Below are positions 44,465 through 52,396 of a stretch of DNA of 64,000 nt, piece by piece. The translations under genes were made by a program, and so were the position numbers. Source of the DNA: Limnohabitans sp. WS1. Lineage in GTDB: Bacteria > Pseudomonadota > Gammaproteobacteria > Burkholderiales > Burkholderiaceae_C. The stretch is taken from NCBI RefSeq assembly GCF_003063265.1, contig NZ_NERU01000004.1, positions 1 through 64,000 of the forward strand, in the 5' to 3' direction. How positions within the stretch are numbered: position 1 is the stretch's first letter; every line of letters begins with the position of its first letter. The notes under the pieces are model-generated. The model had not been told where the DNA came from, did not search any database, and saw only the letters and a program-made list of their open reading frames with translations.

Positions 44465-45317
44465 AAGCTACTCCTGATACTTCGAGCAGAGACTGGACGT
44501 CTTGAGGTCCAGCTTCACAATAAATGGTCATGAATGGCAGGCCAGCACCATCGGTTCCGGCGGCCAACCAGCCCAGGGCTCTGGGGCCCAGGGCTTGAAA
44601 GGTTTTTTCACACACGAGCGCACACGACGGCCAAAGGGTCGTCAGTCGCTTCAAGGCGTGGGCCACATCGGCCACACACAATCCTGTTTCGTACAAGCGC
44701 AAGCAGACCGAGCCACGCGCGGTGGCGGCTTCAGTCACTGCCCACAATTCGATGTGGTCCACGCCCTGGTCACGAACCCAGGCGGTTTGCAGGACCTGCA
44801 TCAAGACACCCCAAACCGCTTCGGCTTGGATGGGCAAGCCCGATGACAAGGCGCCTTGTTGCAACAATTGCTGAGCGGACACCGGCACACGCCAGTAATC
44901 GCTCACCCGTTCGCGGCCCTTGCACCACTTGTAACCGCGCATGACCAGACCTGGCATGAGCGGATGTTCTTCGGTCTCAAAACCGAGATAGGCACGGCGC
45001 TCCACCCCGTCATGAGAGGCCTGAGCGGCCATCAAAAACTGCTTCGCATACCGCGCGTCCTGCTGCCAGGAGTGCTTCAGGCCATCGGGCATGTCCCAGT
45101 CAGACAACAGTTGTGCGCCTTTTTCGGTGCGCATTGGGGCTGGATCAAGCGCCAGCAACAGACGGTCTGGCCATGCGCCATCGGGCCCAAAACGGCACGA
45201 AAACTCATACCCTGTCGCGGGTATCTGCCCCCTGTGACGAAGCCAAGGCCCAAGCCAGTCCGACAAAGCTTCGCTGCGCTCACCTGCTGTCCAGGGCCAG
45301 GTTGAAACACGCGTCAT
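44457..45317 (-). CDS. Protein of unknown family, coupled to the giant gene
   Basis: The product is 286 residues with no signal peptide and no evident membrane segment, so probably cytoplasmic. It is moderately rich in Trp and contains several Cys, unlike its giant neighbour. I recognise no domain or catalytic motif; the central stretch MPGLVMRGYKWCKGRE is the most distinctive. The ATG at 45317 overlaps the SecA-like gene's stop in an ATGA. The stop overlaps the first 8 bases of the giant gene, whose Shine-Dalgarno lies inside the last codons of this gene. A chaperone, pilot or adaptor for the giant substrate would fit the position, but that is inference. Confidence 0.85.
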   Translation of the reverse strand: MTRVSTWPWTAGERSEALSDWLGPWLRHRGQIPATGYEFSCRFGPDGAWPDRLLLALDPAPMRTEKGAQLLSDWDMPDGLKHSWQQDARYAKQFLMAAQASHDGVERRAYLGFETEEHPLMPGLVMRGYKWCKGRERVSDYWRVPVSAQQLLQQGALSSGLPIQAEAVWGVLMQVLQTAWVRDQGVDHIELWAVTEAATARGSVCLRLYETGLCVADVAHALKRLTTLWPSCALVCEKTFQALGPRALGWLAAGTDGAGLPFMTIYCEAGPQDVQSLLEVSGVAYA

Positions 45318-47359
45318 GACCGGTTTCTCCGCTGACGCCCTTCAAATGGCAGGGCTGCCCTCATCCAATCATCTGAACGCAAGACCGACCAACGCCGCTG
45401 GAAAGCCACCGACTCAGCACGGTGCTGGGCGCTTGCAAAAGCCCACCCCGCGATGCGTGACGACCGACCAGCTGAAGTGCGCAGGGCCATCGAAACCAAC
45501 TGACGCCAGGGCGCGGGCATCATGCGTTGGGCCAGGTCATCGTCCAGGCACAAATAGGTGGAGACGCTGCCCAAGTCACCCTGGCGCCCACATCGGCCAG
45601 CCAACTGCCGATCGATTCGCCCTGATTCATTGACTTCGGCCACGATCACGTGCAGCCCGCCCAACTCTGGGACCCCTTCTCCCAAACGAATGTCGGTGCC
45701 GCGGCCCGCCATGTTGGTGGCAATGGTGACCACGCCACGCTGACCCGCCCCCGAAACGATGGGCGCTTCTTCCGCGTGAGCCAAGGCATTGAGCACCCGG
45801 GGCTCGATGCCTTGAGCCTGTAACACACGGGCCAGCGCTTCACTGGCGGTCACGCTGCGCACGCCCACCAACACAGGACGACCTCGCGCGATCTGTCTGC
45901 ACACCTCTTGGGCAATCGTGTCCCATTTGTGCACGGCGTCTCTGACCAATATCGGCGGGTCGTAAACCGTCAAGCGAGGCCGGTGAGTAGGTACCCGAAC
46001 CACTTGCAATCCATAGACACGCCAGACCTCGGAACTAGCCTCCCAGATGGTGCCGCTGCAACCGGACAGTTTGCGAAAGCGCCGAAAGAAGGTTTGAAAA
46101 CTCATCTGCGTGAGGGACTGGTTGGGGTCGGTGATCGTGACCCCCTCACTGGCTTCAATGGCCTGGTGCAGGCCCGCGGTCAGGCTTCGGCCGGGTGTCA
46201 TGCGGCCAGTGAACTCGTCGAGCAGCACCACCTCGTCGTCTTGAACCACAAAGTGTTGACCTGGGTGAAAAAAGTGGCGAACCACCAGCGCTTGCCGAAG
46301 CAACTCTTCGCGCCGGGGCGCAGGCCGCCACAGAGGGGGCAACTGACTGGACAAATCGGTCAATTGCGCCAGTGCAGGAGGGTTCAGCGTGACCGACTGA
46401 CCCTTGGCGTTGGCCTGGTAGTCGGGGCCTTCAAACAAGGTATTGGCCAGATCGGAAATCAGCCGCACGGCCTCCTGCAAGCCGCGACTTTCACGGGGGG
46501 CTGCCAAGATCAGAGGCGTGACAGCTTCGTCGATCAGGATGCTGTCGGCCTCGTCAACGATGGCGGTGTGAAGGCCACGCACCAACAAGGCGCTGGCTCC
46601 TTGGGGTAATTCACCTCGTAACCACTGCTCAAAACACAGCTGCTCATCACTGGCGGGCGAAGCCTCACCCATCTGGTCACGCAGATAGTCCGCCAACAAT
46701 TCCTTGGCCGTTAGATAAACCACATCAGCGTCATAACGCAGGGCTCGTTCGGGTGGCTCCAGCTCCCCGGCCATCGAGGTCACCCGCAAACCACAAGCCA
46801 AGAAAAGTTGGCTCATTTCTTCGGCATCACGGTGGGCCAGGTAATCGTTGGCGGTGATCACATGACAGGCTCGGCCAGACAGTCCAGCCAGCACTGCAGC
46901 CAATCCAACGGTGAGCGTTTTGCCCTCACCCGTCGCCATCTCAGCCAAAAGCCCTTTGTGCAGTGCCAAGGCCCCCATGAATTGCACCGCGTAAGGTTTG
47001 AGTCCCAAATGCCGCCAAGCCAATTGGCCCACCACAGCCAAAACTTCCTCAAGATGCCCATCTGCCCGTTTGGGATCCAGTCGCATCCAGGAACGTGCCT
47101 GCTTCAAACGCGCCTGGATCTCCTCCTGCGTCAACCCCATCAAGGCATCAAAGGCCACCAAAGTGCGCTTGGCCTGGGCCAGCAACTGCGATCGCGGGCT
47201 GCGCAAGCGCATCCAGTACCCTTGCAAGGACTGGTAGGCTGCGTCCAGCCCCTGAGGCAGCGGTGTCAGCGGGGCCAGCGTGCGGGCATGACCGATGAGT
47301 CCCGCTGCAGGGGTAGACACACCCTTCAACCATGACGTGGTGTTGGCCATGGTGTTCAT
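45314..47359 (-). CDS. SecA-like ATPase, shortened (accessory)
   Basis: The 681-residue protein has the two-part DEAD motor of SecA: Walker A MATGEGKT (141-148), TANDYLAHRDAEEM, Walker B VDEAD (268-272), LDEFTGRMTPGR, a NMAGRGTDIRLG motif, and RIDRQLAGRCGRQGD. Housekeeping SecA is about 900 residues; this one stops about 90 residues after the last motor motif, so it lacks most of the helical scaffold and the zinc-binding C-terminus. The ATG at 47359 forms an ATGA overlap with the preceding stop; a start 45 bases upstream is possible but less likely. It is the only ATPase in the cluster, so it may drive export of the giant protein. Whether it works with SecYEG is unknown. Confidence 0.9.
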   Translation of the reverse strand: MNTMANTTSWLKGVSTPAAGLIGHARTLAPLTPLPQGLDAAYQSLQGYWMRLRSPRSQLLAQAKRTLVAFDALMGLTQEEIQARLKQARSWMRLDPKRADGHLEEVLAVVGQLAWRHLGLKPYAVQFMGALALHKGLLAEMATGEGKTLTVGLAAVLAGLSGRACHVITANDYLAHRDAEEMSQLFLACGLRVTSMAGELEPPERALRYDADVVYLTAKELLADYLRDQMGEASPASDEQLCFEQWLRGELPQGASALLVRGLHTAIVDEADSILIDEAVTPLILAAPRESRGLQEAVRLISDLANTLFEGPDYQANAKGQSVTLNPPALAQLTDLSSQLPPLWRPAPRREELLRQALVVRHFFHPGQHFVVQDDEVVLLDEFTGRMTPGRSLTAGLHQAIEASEGVTITDPNQSLTQMSFQTFFRRFRKLSGCSGTIWEASSEVWRVYGLQVVRVPTHRPRLTVYDPPILVRDAVHKWDTIAQEVCRQIARGRPVLVGVRSVTASEALARVLQAQGIEPRVLNALAHAEEAPIVSGAGQRGVVTIATNMAGRGTDIRLGEGVPELGGLHVIVAEVNESGRIDRQLAGRCGRQGDLGSVSTYLCLDDDLAQRMMPAPWRQLVSMALRTSAGRSSRIAGWAFASAQHRAESVAFQRRWSVLRSDDWMRAALPFEGRQRRNRS

Positions 47360-49524
47360 ACCCTGAACCTCCGCTGCAGGAATTGCCTCAATCGCCGCTC
47401 CCATTGCACCAGCAAAGGTCGACTGCTCAAGGTCAGGCGCATAACGCCAATTCGGCCATGCACCAACATCGGAGCGTGCTCGGCATCGGGCATCAATGGC
47501 GATTCAATTCGAAAAAAAGGCTCAGCAGCAACCACCCCGTTGGGGTCAGACGGTGAAACGGCCAAGTCGCCACCCCCTGACATACCCAAGGCGCGTGACG
47601 GCAGGAGGCCTTGCTCAAAGGGCATCACCGACGTGGCAGCCACGGTGATGTTGATGCCTTCTTGACCCCTCAAACGCACTTCGCTGCCTTCGATCGATTC
47701 GCCCAGAACATGACTGCCAACCTGGGGCAAGACCGCAACAAAACGCCACTGATCGGGGTTCACGATGGTGCCCACCGATGCACCGCGGGCCAGCCACTGA
47801 CCACGTATGCCATCCAGATCACTGGCGCTCCACTCGCCCGCAATCGGGGCCACGATCAGCTGCGCATCACGTCGGCGATGCAGCTCGGTCAGGTTTTGCA
47901 ACACCGATTCGAGCTGACGCTCAATGGTCGCCAGATCGGTTGACGATTTGGAGACCGACTGAATGCGCTGGGCCTCGAGTTGTTCACGCTGCATTTGTGC
48001 AGCACGAATGTCAAATTCAAGCTCGGGGTGGCGCAAGCGCAGCAAGGGCTGCCCAGCACTGACTTGGCTACCAGGGCGAGTGAGCAGTTCATCAAAAAAA
48101 CCATCGGTGTCGGTGTGCAGTTGACGAGACTGCACCGCTTCCACCACGCCGGTCACGCGAATGCGGTCAGGCACAGGGATCAAGGTCAACAGGCCCACGG
48201 CCAACAAGGCCAATCCAGCGGAAATCGCCACTGTTTGCCCACGCCGATAACCGAGCCGCGGCTCGCTGTACAAATATTTGACATATTTGTACAAGGGCAT
48301 GACCGCCGACGTGAAGGTCAGCAAGATCGCCAAGGCCACCCCCAGATCCAGGTACTCACCCGCAATGAAGATCACAATGGTCACCATCAGCATGACCCAA
48401 TACAGCAAGCTGATCACACCGTAAAGCGGCAGCATGAACACCTCGGTGGGGGTGCGTGCAGCCGGTTGTGCGTCATGCAGTCGCAGCACATGCCGCTCGG
48501 CCAGATAGCGCAATTGGTCACGCGAGCGCTGAAACAAATTGGGCACATCCAGCACATCCACCAAAATGTGATAACCGTCAAAGCGCAACAAGGGATTGAG
48601 GTTAAAAACCGCGGTTGAAATGCTGGCCACAAACATGATGTCGTAAGCCAAAGAGTTGAGGGTGCCTGGCGCTGTAGATGCCCAGACGAGCGCAGCACAG
48701 GCGGCCATCGCCAGTTCTGCCGCAACACCAGAGGCCCCCACCATCACCCTTTCGAATCGGCTGCGAAAGCCCCAAGCCGAAGTGGCATCCATGTAAGGCA
48801 CCGGTGCAAAAAACAGCAACATCACACCCAGTTTGTGCACCTCGCCGCCAAAAAGCTTGCAAACCGCCGAGTGGCTGAACTCATGCAGTGTCTTGGAGAG
48901 CAAGAAGCCCACATACAACAAAGGCAGATTGCCTGGCACCAAAAGATGCGATGACTGGTCAAACAAGCGGTCAGACTCATCGACCACAGCCTTCAGGCCC
49001 ATGAAGAGCAACAGCAGATACAGCGCCAGACCCCAGCGGCTGCAAATGGCGCGGATCAAGGGCAAAGCCTTGTCCAGTAAGCGGTCTGGGTCGAAAAGAG
49101 GGATCTTCACCGACAAAAAGCCCATCAACAGGGCTTTGAGTTCGCGTGATTTTCGTTTTTGATGACGTTCAAATTGGCTGGCTTGCGAATCAGCACGGTC
49201 AAAGTGCAACAGATTCGAAAGGTTAAGTTGACCGATCAGTTGCACCACCTCTTCCTGTGTCAGAGCCCGGCCTGCATCAAACTCCAACGATCGGTTCCAA
49301 GCCTCGTCCACCGTCGTGCCTTCGCCCAAGCGGCACAAAAATGTCCAGGCATCAGGGGTGACACGAAACCATTCGTGGCTGAACTTGTCGCGCAAGACCA
49401 TCCAAGGTTGGCCACGAAAAATTTGGCGATGCGCCGTCACGCTGGTGCGCAAATGGGCACGCACGCCCGCGACACGGTGCCACGTATCACTGAAGGTCCG
49501 GCCGCTGGCTTCTTCGAGACTCAT
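47356..49524 (-). CDS. PqqD-like / site-2 protease / HlyD-like fusion, membrane protein
   Basis: The product has 722 residues. Residues 35-110 resemble a PqqD-type domain (VLRDKFSHEWFRV, then a WNRSLEFDAG helix region), a fold that often binds peptide leaders. A multi-pass membrane part follows, with intact site-2 protease signatures: HEFSH at 214-218 and NPLLRFDG at 310-317, both needed for zinc binding. From about residue 430 it becomes a membrane-fusion-protein-like segment, with VTGVVEAVQSRQLH, a lipoyl-like half and a coiled coil. Start and stop both sit in ATGA overlaps. It could process or hold the N-terminus of an exported protein while contacting the periplasmic adaptors; the activity is inferred from the motifs. 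Confidence 0.88.
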   Translation of the reverse strand: MSLEEASGRTFSDTWHRVAGVRAHLRTSVTAHRQIFRGQPWMVLRDKFSHEWFRVTPDAWTFLCRLGEGTTVDEAWNRSLEFDAGRALTQEEVVQLIGQLNLSNLLHFDRADSQASQFERHQKRKSRELKALLMGFLSVKIPLFDPDRLLDKALPLIRAICSRWGLALYLLLLFMGLKAVVDESDRLFDQSSHLLVPGNLPLLYVGFLLSKTLHEFSHSAVCKLFGGEVHKLGVMLLFFAPVPYMDATSAWGFRSRFERVMVGASGVAAELAMAACAALVWASTAPGTLNSLAYDIMFVASISTAVFNLNPLLRFDGYHILVDVLDVPNLFQRSRDQLRYLAERHVLRLHDAQPAARTPTEVFMLPLYGVISLLYWVMLMVTIVIFIAGEYLDLGVALAILLTFTSAVMPLYKYVKYLYSEPRLGYRRGQTVAISAGLALLAVGLLTLIPVPDRIRVTGVVEAVQSRQLHTDTDGFFDELLTRPGSQVSAGQPLLRLRHPELEFDIRAAQMQREQLEAQRIQSVSKSSTDLATIERQLESVLQNLTELHRRRDAQLIVAPIAGEWSASDLDGIRGQWLARGASVGTIVNPDQWRFVAVLPQVGSHVLGESIEGSEVRLRGQEGINITVAATSVMPFEQGLLPSRALGMSGGGDLAVSPSDPNGVVAAEPFFRIESPLMPDAEHAPMLVHGRIGVMRLTLSSRPLLVQWERRLRQFLQRRFRV

Positions 49525-51476
49525 AACCAGAAAAACTCACGCATGAAACGCACCGTGCGTTGCGTCATGATCCAAAGAGGGCTTCGCAGGCCCACATCAA
49601 TCTTGGCATTGCCCCCCATGCCTGGCCGCCAATGGGGTTCAAAATTGCCGTCCACATCAGCACGCGCCACATAAAAGGTGCGACCATCCCGGTTGACTGC
49701 CGCAGGGTCAATGCGGCTGATCGTGATGTCATAACGGTCTTGGGGCCGACCGACCAAGGCAAATTCAGCCCGGCTGCCCACTTTCACTTCGTGGATGTAC
49801 GCTTGGTCGATCTCCAACTCAATGTAGGCTTGGCTGGTTTGGGCCAGCTTGAGCAGCAGATCACCCTTGCGCACGGGAGCACCCAGGTTTTTTTTCAAAT
49901 CACCCTCGATCACCACGCCGGCATAAGGTGCACGTACCTGCGCATGCTCCAGTTGATAACGAATCATGTCCAGGCGCGAAGCCGATTGCTGCGCCCTGGC
50001 CGCTGCGATCTGCATCTCGGCCAGTTGATGCGCCGCCATGGCTTTTTCGGAATCACGCGAGTGGCGCAGCAAATCCGCCTCGGCCATGGACGCCTCCAAG
50101 GCCAGATCGCGGGTGTCCAACTCGACCAGCACTGCGCCCTCTGCCACCTGTTCACCCACATGCACATTGACTTTGCGCAGGTAGCCATCGAATGGCGCGG
50201 GCATGAACAGCAAATCCTGGCTGCGAATGGCCAAGGCAGCGTCCACCCGATAAGGCCAGGACAGCAAAGACAACAAAGCCAGCAGGAGGCTGACCGTCAG
50301 GGCAGTGAGTTTGAGGGCTATGTGGCTGGGCTTGAAAACTTGACTTGCCTGCCGGTTCAAGGCAGCCCACCAGCGTGCGCCAAACCAACGGTCTTGCTCA
50401 TGCAAGGTGAACTGCCAGCGTGCGACGGCATCCGCAATGAGCTGAAGCTCCCACAACTGCGCCGCGGTCAGCGTGCCTGCCTGCCGCTCCAGGCACAGCA
50501 CGGCCATGACCGAATCGGCATGCAACAAGGGCACGGTGGTCATGCAGGTGGCCCCCACTTTTTCACAATAAGCCTGATGCGCACGCAGCACAGGGTCGGT
50601 CCCGGGTTCGGCGGGGTATAACAGCACCGATTCCTGCGCCAACGCCTCATCCATCACAGCTTCAAGCGAGCGGGTGGCCTGTGACTTGGGGTCAAAATGC
50701 TCCACATGGCTGACCGCCGTGAGCTTCAGATCATGACGATCGACCCAGCCCAATGAAACCCGCTCGCAGGCAAATCTCAGCGCCAATTCATTGCACATGG
50801 CCATGGCCATGGCCATGAAGCGTTTTTCTTCCTGCAGCCGAATGGCCAGTCGCATCACATCGTGAAGCGTTTGTGCCCGATCTTGCGCACTTTGATCAGG
50901 CTCCTTAACCGAGGCGATTTCAGGCACTGTAGCGTCGGATGCCTGGCTGGCAACAACCGACACCTCGCGCTCGGGGGGGTGCCCCGACATGGCCGTGTTC
51001 AGGGACCACTGAGATGGAATCCATTCGGCCAATGCGGCCCAAGCCAACAAACGGGTCTCGTCCCAAGCGTCGGCATCGATGCCCAATGCGACCACAGCCA
51101 GCACTTGCGCCCCGGATTCGGCCGCATCCGCAGAAGGTGTCATCACCAAGGCCAGCTGATTTGCCCCGTTGCGACGCATGCGAGGCTGACCGTTGCGCAC
51201 TTCACCCACCAACTCCAGCGTCCAATCAACATCGCCCGGCTGATCGCCGCCACGCACAGGCCATTGCGCACGGGCCTGCCAGGGCCGCCCCACCGACGAG
51301 GTCAACAACAACACCCGACGCGCAGACAGCGCTTGCCCTACCGCTTGCAAATAATGTGACCAGAAATGCTCCGCCGTACCGCCCAATCGCACCAAACTGG
51401 CCAAACGAGCACTGGCGGTTTGGCTATTTTGTTCCGGGGGCGGGCTCGATGGCGCGGACATGTCGGTCGGCCTCAC
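49521..51476 (-). CDS. GAF-domain HlyD-family membrane fusion protein
   Basis: The product has 651 residues. A cytoplasmic N-terminal half contains a GAF-like domain (about 205-360, including RVSLGWVDRHDLKLTAVS and TTVPLLHADSVMAVLCLERQ), perhaps preceded by a second degenerate one. A single membrane segment spans about 383-409. A HlyD-type periplasmic part follows, with FDGYLRKVNVHVGEQVAEGA, a coiled coil and the return APYAGVVIEGDL. The first codon at 51476 is GTG overlapping the previous stop as GTGA; an ATG at 51461 is an alternative with a better-placed purine-rich site. GAF domains bind small ligands or mediate dimerisation, so this adaptor could sense a cytoplasmic signal. Confidence 0.88.
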   Translation of the reverse strand: MRPTDMSAPSSPPPEQNSQTASARLASLVRLGGTAEHFWSHYLQAVGQALSARRVLLLTSSVGRPWQARAQWPVRGGDQPGDVDWTLELVGEVRNGQPRMRRNGANQLALVMTPSADAAESGAQVLAVVALGIDADAWDETRLLAWAALAEWIPSQWSLNTAMSGHPPEREVSVVASQASDATVPEIASVKEPDQSAQDRAQTLHDVMRLAIRLQEEKRFMAMAMAMCNELALRFACERVSLGWVDRHDLKLTAVSHVEHFDPKSQATRSLEAVMDEALAQESVLLYPAEPGTDPVLRAHQAYCEKVGATCMTTVPLLHADSVMAVLCLERQAGTLTAAQLWELQLIADAVARWQFTLHEQDRWFGARWWAALNRQASQVFKPSHIALKLTALTVSLLLALLSLLSWPYRVDAALAIRSQDLLFMPAPFDGYLRKVNVHVGEQVAEGAVLVELDTRDLALEASMAEADLLRHSRDSEKAMAAHQLAEMQIAAARAQQSASRLDMIRYQLEHAQVRAPYAGVVIEGDLKKNLGAPVRKGDLLLKLAQTSQAYIELEIDQAYIHEVKVGSRAEFALVGRPQDRYDITISRIDPAAVNRDGRTFYVARADVDGNFEPHWRPGMGGNAKIDVGLRSPLWIMTQRTVRFMREFFWL

Positions 51477-52366
51477 AACACCAAGCGTCCGGTGATCCCC
51501 GGACGAACTGCACCATCGGGGTTATCGAACTCGGCGATGACCTCGACGAGCCCACTGGCGGGATCGGCAATTGGTGAGACGAACATCACCCGTGCAGTGC
51601 GGGTGATCCCCGGGTCGACCCCGAGACGAAGCGTTACTTGAGCACCGACACGCAGCAGTGCACCCTGTGCAGCTGGGATGTTGCCCATGAAACGTACCCT
51701 GCTGGTGTCCACCACGTGCACAACAGGCTCATGAGCGCCAATGCTTTCACCGGTACGCGGAATCACCTTGGTCACGATGCCATTGATGGGCGAGCGCAAG
51801 TGACGTCGCTCGAAAGCCTCCATGGCCATTTCCAGCTCAACTTGCTCGCGTTGCTTGGCTATTTCGAGGGCCTTGCGCTCAGACACCACCGCGTTCATTG
51901 ACATCTCTTCATCTTCAAGCTGTTTGCGAGAAACAGCACCCGACGTCAACAAAGAACGCAAGGAGCCGACTTGCTCGGTCAACACGATCTCCTTGTTGCG
52001 CAACTCATTCAATCGAGAGTTGTCTTGAAGCAACAAGCGCCTGCGTTGCACCTCAAGCTCTTCGGCTTGCTTGTCTTGGTACAACAAGACCTGACCTTGC
52101 CGAACCCGTTGGCCTTCGCGGATCAACACGCCATCGACCCGCCCGGCCACAGTCATCCCCAACTTGATGTCCTTGATGGCCTGAGTCACACCTTGGGCCA
52201 AAAAAGTGGACGCGCCCCCAGCGGGTGCTGCTCGCGCAGTCACAGCGGGTTGCGCCAAAGAAACTGTGGCCAACAAGCAGCCAGCGGCCACTTGCAGAAA
52301 AAAGCCAGGTCCAAGGACCGCTGCAAGTGGACAACATCTGCTTTGTTTTGCTCGTTTTTCTGTCAA
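51473..52366 (-). CDS. HlyD/RND-type periplasmic adaptor subunit
   Basis: The 297-residue protein has an N-terminal hydrophobic segment (about 11-38), probably a signal anchor. It is followed by a lipoyl-like half (GRVDGVLIREGQRVRQGQVL), a coiled coil (about 95-175), the second half (RRHLRSPINGIVTKV) and a beta-barrel domain. The start is TTG at 52366, preceded by GGGAGAG at a suitable distance; no in-frame ATG fits. It is shorter than typical HlyD (about 480) and close to simple RND adaptors. It lies 30 bases after the TolC-like gene and probably bridges the outer-membrane channel to the inner-membrane components. Confidence 0.9.
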   Translation of the reverse strand: MTEKRAKQSRCCPLAAVLGPGFFLQVAAGCLLATVSLAQPAVTARAAPAGGASTFLAQGVTQAIKDIKLGMTVAGRVDGVLIREGQRVRQGQVLLYQDKQAEELEVQRRRLLLQDNSRLNELRNKEIVLTEQVGSLRSLLTSGAVSRKQLEDEEMSMNAVVSERKALEIAKQREQVELEMAMEAFERRHLRSPINGIVTKVIPRTGESIGAHEPVVHVVDTSRVRFMGNIPAAQGALLRVGAQVTLRLGVDPGITRTARVMFVSPIADPASGLVEVIAEFDNPDGAVRPGITGRLVL

Positions 52367-52396
52367 AAATCTCTCCCTGAGTTTTGTCTGACCATC

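Noticed and set aside
47357-47404. Earlier start for the SecA-like gene at 47404
   Set aside because: It would overlap the preceding gene by 49 bases, while the ATG at 47359 gives the ATGA coupling seen at the other joints.
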